A stretch of 12,070 bases of DNA. Source: Candidatus Saccharimonadota bacterium (GTDB lineage Bacteria; Patescibacteriota; Saccharimonadia; Saccharimonadales; Saccharimonadaceae). The stretch's first letter is position 1, and each line of letters begins with the position of its first letter. The DNA lies in contig JAQGGY010000028.1 in NCBI GenBank assembly GCA_028289095.1, forward strand, positions 1-12,070, read 5' to 3'. Below, piece by piece: positions 1 through 6,456 of this stretch. A program made the position numbers and the translations under genes. The notes under the pieces were generated by a model. The model was not told where the DNA came from. It worked only from the letters and a program-made list of their open reading frames with translations, and searched no databases.

Positions 1-602
1 CAAACAGCGCGGCAAAAGAGCTGTATGAGTATATCAATAAGGATACTCGGGAATACGGATACTTTAATGTTGCTGCAGTTCAGGTGACGAATCCCGAGGA
101 CGCGGAAGGAGTTCAGGCTCAGTTGACGACTATGGGATATGAGTCGCAGACTGCCGATGATGTATTAGGGACATTGAACACGTTTATTAATGTTTTGCAG
201 GGTATCTTGTTGGGCTTTGGCGCCCTGGCAGTGTTGACTTCAATATTTGGCATTATCAATACGCAGTACATTAGCGTACTAGAGCGAACTCAGCAAATTG
301 GTTTGATGAAGGCACTAGGTATGCGGCGAGGTGACGTTGGCCGACTGTTTCGTTACGAGGCAGCATGGGTTGGATTTTTAGGCGGTGCTATAGGTTCGGG
401 TATGGCGGTGATTGCCGGTGTTATAGCCAATCCGTTTATCAGTAAAGCGCTTAGCCTGGGTGATATTAGTCTGTTGATTTTTAACCCACTTATGATCGCT
501 GGGGTGATAGCGGGCCTGATGCTGGTATCGGTAACTGCCGGTATATTACCTGCGCGTAAAGCCGCAAAACTTGATCCAATCGAAGCGCTCCGAACAGAAT
601 AG
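1..602 (+). CDS. ABC transporter permease, MacB/FtsX family (C-terminal part)
   Basis: This is the C-terminal end of an inner-membrane ABC permease, open from the window edge (reading frame begins at base 3) to a TAG stop at 600-602. About 199 residues are visible. The first 40 or so belong to an extracytoplasmic MacB-type periplasmic core domain. An FtsX-like domain follows with three hydrophobic helices, roughly codons 55-82, 115-140 and 155-180. Between the first two lies the family's characteristic cytoplasmic stretch (ERTQQIGLMKALGMRR), and the C-terminus ends with PARKAAKLDPIEALR, the usual terminal signature. In this family the permease works with a separate ATPase, often for lipoprotein or peptide export or as a mechanotransducer. 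The ATPase is not visible here and would be expected upstream. The substrate cannot be read from this fragment. A GTG at 84 could be mistaken for the start, but homology continues upstream of it. Confidence 0.9.
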   Translation, partial: NSAAKELYEYINKDTREYGYFNVAAVQVTNPEDAEGVQAQLTTMGYESQTADDVLGTLNTFINVLQGILLGFGALAVLTSIFGIINTQYISVLERTQQIGLMKALGMRRGDVGRLFRYEAAWVGFLGGAIGSGMAVIAGVIANPFISKALSLGDISLLIFNPLMIAGVIAGLMLVSVTAGILPARKAAKLDPIEALRTE

Positions 603-634
603 TTCACCAGGGTCTACCCTCGGTGCGGACGGAG

Positions 635-643
635 TGATACAAT
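635..643 (+). promoter_or_regulatory. Extended -10 promoter of serS
   Basis: TGATACAAT matches an extended -10 element (TGn plus TACAAT, five of six to consensus). No convincing -35 hexamer lies at 16-18 bp upstream. Only 6 nt separate the -10 box from the serS ATG, so a transcript from it would begin at or within a base of the start codon. The only purine-rich stretch (GGAG, 631-634) lies 15 nt from the ATG and inside the promoter, too far to serve as a ribosome binding site. Confidence 0.55.
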
Positions 644-649
644 AACAGC

Positions 650-1894
650 ATGTTAGATATTCGTTATATTCGTGAAAATGCAGCAAAAGTTCAAGAGAAC
701 GCACGTCATAAAGGTTATGATGTTGAGATTGATGAGCTGCTTCGATGGGATAAAACGAAGCGTGAGTTACAGCAATCGGCTGATGAACTGCGCGAAAAAC
801 GCAATGTCATTTCCGCACAAATGAAGGGCGGCAGACCGTCTGAGGAGCTTGTTACTGAAAGCAAGCAGCTAAAAGATCAGCTGAGTGAGATCGAAGTAAC
901 TCTGAAAGAAGCCGAAGAAAAGTTAAATTCATTTCTAGACAGATTACCAAATATGATTCAGGATGACGTGCCTATCGGTGGCGAAGAACTGAGTGTCGAA
1001 ATCAAAAAGTGGGGCGATCAATCGACTGGCGCGACTGATCATTTGGATTACGCAGTTAGCCGCGACTGGGTTGACTTTGAACGCGGCGCAAAAGTGGCAG
1101 GTGCAAAATTCTACTACTTAAAAGGCGACCTTGCGCTATTAGAAAATGCGATTACGCAGTTCGCGCTTGATTTTGTTCTGAAAAAAGGCTTTACCTTTAT
1201 GACAGTACCACACATGGTGAATAGTCGCGTCGCAACAGGGACGGGTTTTGCGCCTAGGTCTAGCACTCAAAGTGACGAATATTATATCGAAGGCGAGGAT
1301 CTATCATTGATCGCAACGGCCGAGATGTCACTGACCGGCTACCATGCCGATGAAATTATCGACGAAGATAAATTGCCGCTGCTGTACGCTGGCCTTAGTC
1401 CTTGTTACCGCAAAGAAGCGGGTACATACGGCAAGCACACACGCGGCCTTTTCCGTGTTCACCAGTTTAATAAACTAGAAATGTACGCGTATACTTTACC
1501 TGAACAAAGTATCGATATGCACGAACGAATCCTCGCAATCGAAGAAGAGCTATGGCAGGCCATCGGTATCCCATACCATGTTATTAATATTGCTTCTGGC
1601 GATTTAGGTGCACCAGCATCGAAAAAATACGACATCGAGTATTGGTCAAAAGTTGACGGCAATTACCGTGAACTAACTAGTTGTTCAAACTGTACTGATT
1701 TTCAGGCTCGTAATTTGAATATCCGTGTTCGTCGTAAAGATGGCAGTGTGGAAGTAGTCCATACGCTCAATGGTACAGCAGTATCCCTCGCGCGTTCACT
1801 AGTGGCAGTCATCGAACATTACCAGGCAGAAGACGGCAAATTAAAAGTTCCTGCCGTACTGCAGCCGTACCTTAACGGTCGGTCGGTGCTTTAA
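650..1894 (+). CDS. serS: Seryl-tRNA synthetase
   Basis: Cytoplasmic class IIa aminoacyl-tRNA synthetase that activates serine with ATP and charges tRNA-Ser. The length of 414 residues is usual for bacterial SerRS (about 420-430). Residues 1-105 form the charged helical arm that in this family is an antiparallel coiled coil contacting the long variable arm of tRNA-Ser. The class II catalytic core follows: a TAEMSLTGYH segment near residue 223, motif 2 (YRKEAGTYGKHTRGLFRVHQF) near 253-273, and motif 3 near 376-390 containing NGTAVSLARSL with the invariant arginine. The ELTSCSNCTDFQARR-like segment is also typical, here ending ARNLNIR. The ATG fits the family N-terminus (MLDIRYIREN). It has its own promoter and probably a leaderless message. 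Its 3' end overlaps the convergent glycosyltransferase gene by 23 bp, and no terminator hairpin is seen after it. Confidence 0.97.
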   Translation: MLDIRYIRENAAKVQENARHKGYDVEIDELLRWDKTKRELQQSADELREKRNVISAQMKGGRPSEELVTESKQLKDQLSEIEVTLKEAEEKLNSFLDRLPNMIQDDVPIGGEELSVEIKKWGDQSTGATDHLDYAVSRDWVDFERGAKVAGAKFYYLKGDLALLENAITQFALDFVLKKGFTFMTVPHMVNSRVATGTGFAPRSSTQSDEYYIEGEDLSLIATAEMSLTGYHADEIIDEDKLPLLYAGLSPCYRKEAGTYGKHTRGLFRVHQFNKLEMYAYTLPEQSIDMHERILAIEEELWQAIGIPYHVINIASGDLGAPASKKYDIEYWSKVDGNYRELTSCSNCTDFQARNLNIRVRRKDGSVEVVHTLNGTAVSLARSLVAVIEHYQAEDGKLKVPAVLQPYLNGRSVL

Positions 1895-3185
1895 ATATTT
1901 TATCTATTGAACTATTTTTGTAATGAATGTCTTCCATTAACCTTGTCGCGCGCTTGGTAAGATGTTCCGATCCAATGACACGCGCTAAGACGGCGGCAGA
2001 TAATCGGATACTTTTGTCGTATATGGCCGCGTATTCATCCCGCTCCTCACGATAGGACTTGCGAGGATTATTCAGCTTGTCGATGTCGAAGGTCGCAATG
2101 TTAGCTACACTCTTTTTTGTTCCGTGTAGTTGCATAGCGCGCTGTGCCATAATCACGAGACTGGGTTCAAACTGCGAACCCCAAGATGCTCGCTGATTAA
2201 TGATATTCTCAACTTGCTGGTGGCTGATGTCTGGGGCGTCGCCAGGGGCGCGACAGCCATCCGTTGCTCCAAAACTGTCTGGCGTCCAGATATTGTCGTA
2301 TCCGTGCTGCACTCGATCGATGTAACGGCGTGGTGAGGTTTCTATCGTGGTGCCCGCGATTGCATGGCGGAATGGCGGATGTTGGAATAATGGCCGTGTT
2401 TCATGCAGTGCATCTAATGTGCGGAATCCGCCGTGCATAGCGTAATGTGACATTGGGAAAACCAGGCCTGCTTCAAAAGAGGAGCCCATTTGGCGAGCGG
2501 AATAGTCAGACCAAAATATCGTCTTTGATATATTCGGATGTTCAAGGCTGGTGGCGTGCTTGATGGTGGTGCTGCGGGCACCAAGCGGGGCGGTCATGCC
2601 GTGTTCGACGTAGCGCTGCTGTCTCATGCGGTAGAATTGCTGGATACGCTGAATATAGCGCGGGCTCATAGAAACAAGATCGATATCATGATTGATGCCG
2701 ATAATCTCATCACTAGTGTTTTTCTTGTCATAGGCATTTTCGCCTAGGCTTGATATTAAAGCGCCATTCCAAAGGTCGCGACGTATCATTCCAATGGTTG
2801 GCTGGTCATATATAGTCATGGCGGTACGCAAATCTAGATGAGGATACCGTTGACGAGCTTCGTTTATGGCAGTGACGGTCAGATCTATGTGTGGATTATT
2901 ACATTCAGATACTGGACTATTAAGGCCGAGGATAACAGTAAATGGTTGGTCTGTCTGTTGATTCGCATATTGCTCAAGCGCAAGGGGGATTTGAGCTGCT
3001 TCTTGGTGGGCGGCAACAGGGATTAGTACTTGGTAACGGGCAAGGGGTCGGTGAGGGTCGGCGATGGACTCTGCAATAATTTGCGCTTGATGAGAATCCC
3101 TTTCGTCAAAGCTAGCGACGTATCGATCAATGACCTGACGACGGGTGGGCTGGTAAAGTAAATCAGTTGGCCACTTAACTTCCAT
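1872..3185 (-). CDS. Probable GT-A fold glycosyltransferase (family 2-like)
   Basis: A 437-residue protein that I read as a glycosyltransferase of the GT-A fold, with lower certainty than its neighbours. An N-terminal strand-helix unit YQVLIPVAAHQEAAQI (51-66) resembles the nucleotide-sugar binding start of family 2 enzymes. A segment GMIRRDLWNGAL (132-143) sits where family 2 enzymes carry their G-x-x-x-R-N helix. NHDIDL (165-170) supplies a DxD-type metal/nucleotide site, and MHGGFRT (250-256) resembles the GGF acceptor-site motif. The C-terminal 100 residues are helical and charged, without predicted membrane spans, so the protein is probably cytosolic. An ATG 54 bp further upstream (3239) is possible, but it would include the promoter; the start at 3185 gives MEVKWPTDLL and sits 9 nt after a near-consensus -10. 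Donor and acceptor are unknown; no other sugar gene is nearby. Confidence 0.6.
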   Translation of the reverse strand: MEVKWPTDLLYQPTRRQVIDRYVASFDERDSHQAQIIAESIADPHRPLARYQVLIPVAAHQEAAQIPLALEQYANQQTDQPFTVILGLNSPVSECNNPHIDLTVTAINEARQRYPHLDLRTAMTIYDQPTIGMIRRDLWNGALISSLGENAYDKKNTSDEIIGINHDIDLVSMSPRYIQRIQQFYRMRQQRYVEHGMTAPLGARSTTIKHATSLEHPNISKTIFWSDYSARQMGSSFEAGLVFPMSHYAMHGGFRTLDALHETRPLFQHPPFRHAIAGTTIETSPRRYIDRVQHGYDNIWTPDSFGATDGCRAPGDAPDISHQQVENIINQRASWGSQFEPSLVIMAQRAMQLHGTKKSVANIATFDIDKLNNPRKSYREERDEYAAIYDKSIRLSAAVLARVIGSEHLTKRATRLMEDIHYKNSSIDKIFKAPTDR

Positions 3186-3194
3186 AATAGTGCA

Positions 3195-3223
3195 ACTATA
3201 GTATTTTAAAAGTAATTTGTCAA
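3195..3223 (-). promoter_or_regulatory. Near-consensus sigma-70 type promoter of the glycosyltransferase gene
   Basis: On the - strand, TTGACA (3223-3218) is followed by a 17-bp spacer and TATAGT (3200-3195): a perfect -35, optimal spacing and a five-of-six -10. The start ATG at 3185 begins 9 nt after the -10 box, so the expected leader is only 2-3 nt and has no Shine-Dalgarno sequence. The -35 box lies within an inverted repeat shared with the divergent hpf promoter region. Confidence 0.75.
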
Positions 3224-3235
3224 TATCACGACAAA
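3216..3235. promoter_or_regulatory. Inverted repeat between divergent promoters, candidate operator
   Basis: TTTGTC (3216-3221) and GACAAA (3230-3235) form a perfect 6-bp dyad with an 8-bp spacer. It covers the -35 box of the - strand glycosyltransferase promoter and the region where a -35 for hpf would lie. Position and symmetry would suit a dimeric regulator acting on both genes. No regulator gene is present in the window, and short dyads also occur by chance, so this is only a candidate. Confidence 0.3.
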
Positions 3236-3244
3236 GCAACGGGG

Positions 3245-3253
3245 TGTTATAAT
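3245..3253 (+). promoter_or_regulatory. Extended -10 promoter of hpf
   Basis: TGTTATAAT is a perfect extended -10 element. A good -35 at 16-18 bp is not visible, which is common for extended -10 promoters. Transcription would start near 3260, giving a leader of about 25 nt that carries the strong ribosome binding site AGGAGG (3275-3280), 5 nt before the hpf ATG. This conventional leader contrasts with the very short ones predicted for serS, the divergent glycosyltransferase gene and ftsE. Confidence 0.7.
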
Positions 3254-3285
3254 AGAAGTACCACCACTAACATTAGGAGGGTTGC

Positions 3286-3660
3286 ATGATAGAATCAATT
3301 GATATCAGTAGTAAGCGGTATGATGTAGATGAAACTACGAGAAAGTACGTCATAAAAAAAATTGGACGACTGGACCGTTACTTACCGCGTCATGCACGCA
3401 AAACGGCAAGAGCCGATGTACGACTGCGTCAAATCAATGGCGGTCACGGGAACAAATACGAAGCTGAAGTAGTGTTTGATATTCCTGATAAACGCATCAC
3501 TGTCGTTGACTCAACAGTTAATATGCTTGCAGCGATTGATATTATCGAAGCAAAACTTATTACGCAGCTTCGTAAGTATAAAGAAGCAAATATTCCGCAC
3601 ATCGGAAGCCGCGGCGTTCTGAGCCGTTTTAAGCGCAGTTACGCTAGGGAATCACAGTAA
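3286..3660 (+). CDS. hpf: Ribosome hibernation promoting factor, short form (S30AE/RaiA family)
   Basis: A 124-residue cytosolic protein of the S30AE (YfiA/HPF) family, which binds the decoding region of the 30S subunit and holds ribosomes inactive in slow growth or starvation. The fold's beta-alpha-beta-beta-beta-alpha order can be read: MIESIDISSKRYDV, a helix TTRKYVIKKIGRLDRYL, strands including ADVRLRQI and YEAEVVFDIP, then the helix NMLAAIDIIEAKLITQLRKYK. Basic residues are concentrated around both helices, as expected for rRNA contact. The tail after residue 100 is short and basic, so the second dimerisation domain of long HPF is absent. Such short forms act through 100S ribosome formation with a partner, or alone as in RaiA; which applies here is unknown. 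The start has an ideal AGGAGG. A terminator follows, so hpf appears monocistronic although it precedes secA, as in Bacillus. Confidence 0.9.
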   Translation: MIESIDISSKRYDVDETTRKYVIKKIGRLDRYLPRHARKTARADVRLRQINGGHGNKYEAEVVFDIPDKRITVVDSTVNMLAAIDIIEAKLITQLRKYKEANIPHIGSRGVLSRFKRSYARESQ

Positions 3661-3689
3661 AAAATAGCTTAATGTGGCCTAATAGTCAT

Positions 3690-3716
3690 AAGCCCCTTGA
3701 AAAAGGGGCTTTTCTT
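3690..3716 (+). terminator. Rho-independent terminator after hpf
   Basis: AAGCCCCTT (3690-3698), a GAAA loop and AAGGGGCTT (3703-3711) form a perfect 9-bp stem followed by a T-rich tail (TTTCTT). It lies 30 nt after the hpf stop and separates hpf from the secA operon. The other strand has no T-run after the stem, so it should act only on + strand transcripts. Confidence 0.85.
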
Positions 3717-3751
3717 ATGTCTTGCTACTTTTATCTGATGTAAAAACAGCG

Positions 3752-3757
3752 TATAAT
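3752..3757 (+). promoter_or_regulatory. -10 element of the probable secA operon promoter
   Basis: A perfect TATAAT lies between the hpf terminator and secA. The best upstream hexamer at correct distance (TTTATC, 3730-3735, 16-bp spacer) is a poor -35. Transcription would start near 3764 and give a leader of about 46 nt. A purine-rich GAGGGG (3792-3797) lies 12 nt before the ATG, longer than ideal; AAGAAG directly abuts the ATG. Confidence 0.5.
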
Positions 3758-3809
3758 AGCTTTTAGTATTTGACACAAGTTTCAGGTCAGCGAGGGGAAT
3801 CTAAAGAAG

Positions 3810-6431
3810 ATGGTTAATCGACAAAAAGCATTAACGAAGGTGTTTGGCGATCCGCAAGTGCGGATTTTAAAAGTGCTGCAAAAAAAAGTTGGGGCAATCA
3901 ATGACCTAACCGACAAGTATAAGAAAATGACAAAAGCAGAACTTCGGCAACAAACCGCGGTCCTGAAAGAGCGTTTAGCTGATAAAAAAGTAAGCGTTGA
4001 TGATCTGTTACCTGATGCATTTGCATTAGTCCGCGAAGCTGGTGACCGCGTGCTTGGCATGCGCCATTTTGACGTGCAGTTGATTGGTGGCATGGCCATG
4101 CATGAAGGCAATGTGGCTGAAATGAAGACCGGTGAAGGTAAGACCCTTGTCGCTACCTTACCTATGTATCTCAATGCACTTGAAGGAAAAGGTGCGCACC
4201 TAGTCACAGTAAATGATTATCTCGCACAGCGCGATGCCAGCTGGATGGGACAGCTGTATGATTTCCTCGGGATGAGTACAGGCGTTATTGTTAATGATTC
4301 ATCATTCATTTACGACAAAGATTACGATAATCAGGATCACGACGATCCCCGTATGCGAAAACTTCGCCCCGTCACACGTAAAGAAGCCTATGCGGCCGAT
4401 ATTACCTACGGAACGAACAACGAGTTTGGATTTGATTACCTGCGCGATAACATGGTGAACGAAGTTGATTTACTACGTCAGCGCGATCTGCACTATGCAC
4501 TTGTCGACGAAGTAGACTCTATTTTGATTGATGAAGCTAGGACGCCACTTATTATTAGCGCACCTGCTGCTGAAAACCCTGATAGTTATTATCAATTCTC
4601 AAAAATTGCTGCCAAACTAGTTGAAGCAGATTATATTTTTGACGAAAAACGCCGGAGTGTCGCACTGACTGACGAAGGCGTCGAAAAAGTGCAAAAGATG
4701 CTAGGCATTAAGAATCTTTATACGCCTGACGCGGTTCGTTCTGTGTATCATATGGATCAGGCACTAAAGGCGCAGATCGTATTTAAGCGCGACAAAGATT
4801 ATGTAGTCACTAACGACGGCGAAGTCATTATCGTCGATGAGCATACCGGTCGTTTGATGCAAGGTCGTCGCTATAACGAAGGCTTACACCAGGCCATCGA
4901 AGCTAAAGAAGGTGTGCCCGTATTGCAGGAAAGTATGACGCTTGCGACAGTGTCGTTCCAAAATTACTTCCGTTTATATAAAAAGCTTGCAGGTATGACA
5001 GGTACGGCATTCACCGAAGCCGAAGAGTTCCAGCAGATTTATAGCCTAGATGTTGTTCAGGTGCCGTCAAATCGCCCAATTGCGCGTATTGACCACGAGG
5101 ATCTGATTTTCAAAACCGAAAAAGGTAAATTGAAAGCAGTCGCTGATGCAATCAAAGAATATCACAAACAAGGCCGTCCAGTTTTGGTTGGCTCCGGCTC
5201 CATTGCTAAGAATGAGCTGATCGCTGCGTGGCTTGATAAAGAAAAAGTACCGTATGAATTGTTGAATGCAAAGAATAACGAGCGGGAAGCAGAGATCGTT
5301 AAGAATGCGGGTCAAAAAGGTGCGATTACACTTGCAACAAATATTGCTGGTCGTGGTACCGATATTGTCCTAGGCGAAGGCGTGAAAGATCTAGGCGGAC
5401 TAGTCGTCATCGGATCTGAACGACACGAATCCCGTCGTATCGACAATCAGCTTCGTGGTCGTGGCGGCCGCCAAGGTGACCCTGGTGAAACGCAGTTTTA
5501 TGTTAGTACTGAAGATGATTTGATGCGTATTTTCCAAGGTGAACGTATCGCCGGTTTGATGGACCGATTGGGTGTCGATGAAGATACGCCGATCCAAAAT
5601 AAGGCTGTTTCTAAAACACTTGAAGCCGCGCAAAAACGCGTCGAAGGGTATAACTATGATACGCGTAAGAACGTCGTGCAGTATGACAACGTCATTAACC
5701 GTCATCGCCGCGTTGTGTATACAATGCGCCGAAAAATCCTTGAAGGTGACAACATTAAACCTGAAATCGAGCGTTTGCTTGGTGAAAAGGTGCAGGAATT
5801 AACTGCATTACCTATCAAGAATAATCCAAAATTTGCTGAAGCCTTTGAAGTAGTTTTTCCACTGAGCGAAAAGACAATTGCAGCCATAGGCGCAGAAAAG
5901 AAAGATAAAATACGCCTAGAAGCAGCTAAAAAAGCGGTCGAAAAGCTGTATGCTGCAAAAGAAAAAGAACTCGGTGGAGATGTTATTCGTAAAGTCGAGC
6001 GCGAAGTATACATGCAGGTACTGGATACACTTTGGATGCAACATCTAGAAAATATGCAACACCTACGTGACGGCATTCACTGGCGTAGTGTTGGACAGCG
6101 TGATCCGCTTGTAGAATATCGCAGCGAATCACAAAATCTATTTAATAGTCTACAGGCAACGCTTCGCGACGAAGTGATCAGGGCTGTCATGCACGTGCAC
6201 GTACATGATGTTGTCGCCCGCGAAGAAGAGGATCACGAAACCGAATTAACTCGTTTGGCAGAACACGCGGTTGAAAAAGGCGTTAACGAGATAACGACTG
6301 GCGAAGATGGCCGAGATAGCGATTTTACGGCGAAAAAAGCCAAAACAACTGCTGAAATGAACAAGCAAAAAAATGATGTTCGTAAAAAGAAAAAAGCGCA
6401 ACGTCAAAATCGTAAAACGAATAGAAAATAA
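3810..6431 (+). CDS. secA: Preprotein translocase ATPase SecA
   Basis: The motor ATPase that pushes unfolded preproteins through the SecYEG channel at the cytoplasmic membrane. It has 873 residues (E. coli has 901). Domains in order: NBD1 with Walker A MKTGEGKT (105-112) and DEVD-type Walker B (233-236), including the conserved SILIDEARTPLIIS; preprotein cross-linking domain; NBD2 with the signatures EHTGRLMQGRR, ATNIAGRGTDIVLG and ERHESRRIDNQLRGRGGRQGD (split here only by description); then helical scaffold and wing domains, including LDTLWMQHLENMQHLRDGIHWRS. Compared with E. coli, about 20 extra residues lie around 163-188, just before KEAYAADITYG, a region rich in Asp and Tyr. The C-terminal CxCxSG zinc motif that binds SecB or ribosomes is absent; the tail is Lys/Arg-rich instead. 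The start matches the family N-terminus. It is the first gene of a four-gene run ending with prfB. Confidence 0.98.
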   Translation: MVNRQKALTKVFGDPQVRILKVLQKKVGAINDLTDKYKKMTKAELRQQTAVLKERLADKKVSVDDLLPDAFALVREAGDRVLGMRHFDVQLIGGMAMHEGNVAEMKTGEGKTLVATLPMYLNALEGKGAHLVTVNDYLAQRDASWMGQLYDFLGMSTGVIVNDSSFIYDKDYDNQDHDDPRMRKLRPVTRKEAYAADITYGTNNEFGFDYLRDNMVNEVDLLRQRDLHYALVDEVDSILIDEARTPLIISAPAAENPDSYYQFSKIAAKLVEADYIFDEKRRSVALTDEGVEKVQKMLGIKNLYTPDAVRSVYHMDQALKAQIVFKRDKDYVVTNDGEVIIVDEHTGRLMQGRRYNEGLHQAIEAKEGVPVLQESMTLATVSFQNYFRLYKKLAGMTGTAFTEAEEFQQIYSLDVVQVPSNRPIARIDHEDLIFKTEKGKLKAVADAIKEYHKQGRPVLVGSGSIAKNELIAAWLDKEKVPYELLNAKNNEREAEIVKNAGQKGAITLATNIAGRGTDIVLGEGVKDLGGLVVIGSERHESRRIDNQLRGRGGRQGDPGETQFYVSTEDDLMRIFQGERIAGLMDRLGVDEDTPIQNKAVSKTLEAAQKRVEGYNYDTRKNVVQYDNVINRHRRVVYTMRRKILEGDNIKPEIERLLGEKVQELTALPIKNNPKFAEAFEVVFPLSEKTIAAIGAEKKDKIRLEAAKKAVEKLYAAKEKELGGDVIRKVEREVYMQVLDTLWMQHLENMQHLRDGIHWRSVGQRDPLVEYRSESQNLFNSLQATLRDEVIRAVMHVHVHDVVAREEEDHETELTRLAEHAVEKGVNEITTGEDGRDSDFTAKKAKTTAEMNKQKNDVRKKKKAQRQNRKTNRK

Positions 6432-6456
6432 ACGGGTGTTGGAAAGCAAATAATAC

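Noticed and set aside
609..620. AGGGT-CT-ACCCT palindrome after the permease gene as a terminator
   Set aside because: The loop would be only 2 nt, the stem 5 bp, and no T-run follows.
3186..3239. N-terminal extension of the glycosyltransferase to an ATG at 3239
   Set aside because: The extra 18 codons would run through the -35 and -10 boxes of a near-consensus promoter and show no family resemblance.
3770..3775. TTGACA before secA as a second promoter
   Set aside because: No -10-like hexamer lies at 16-18 bp downstream; that region is the G-rich GAGGGG stretch.
5400..6076. Open frames of 100-124 codons on the - strand inside secA
   Set aside because: They lie wholly within a well-conserved gene, show no recognisable motif or start signal, and are expected by chance opposite a long coding region.
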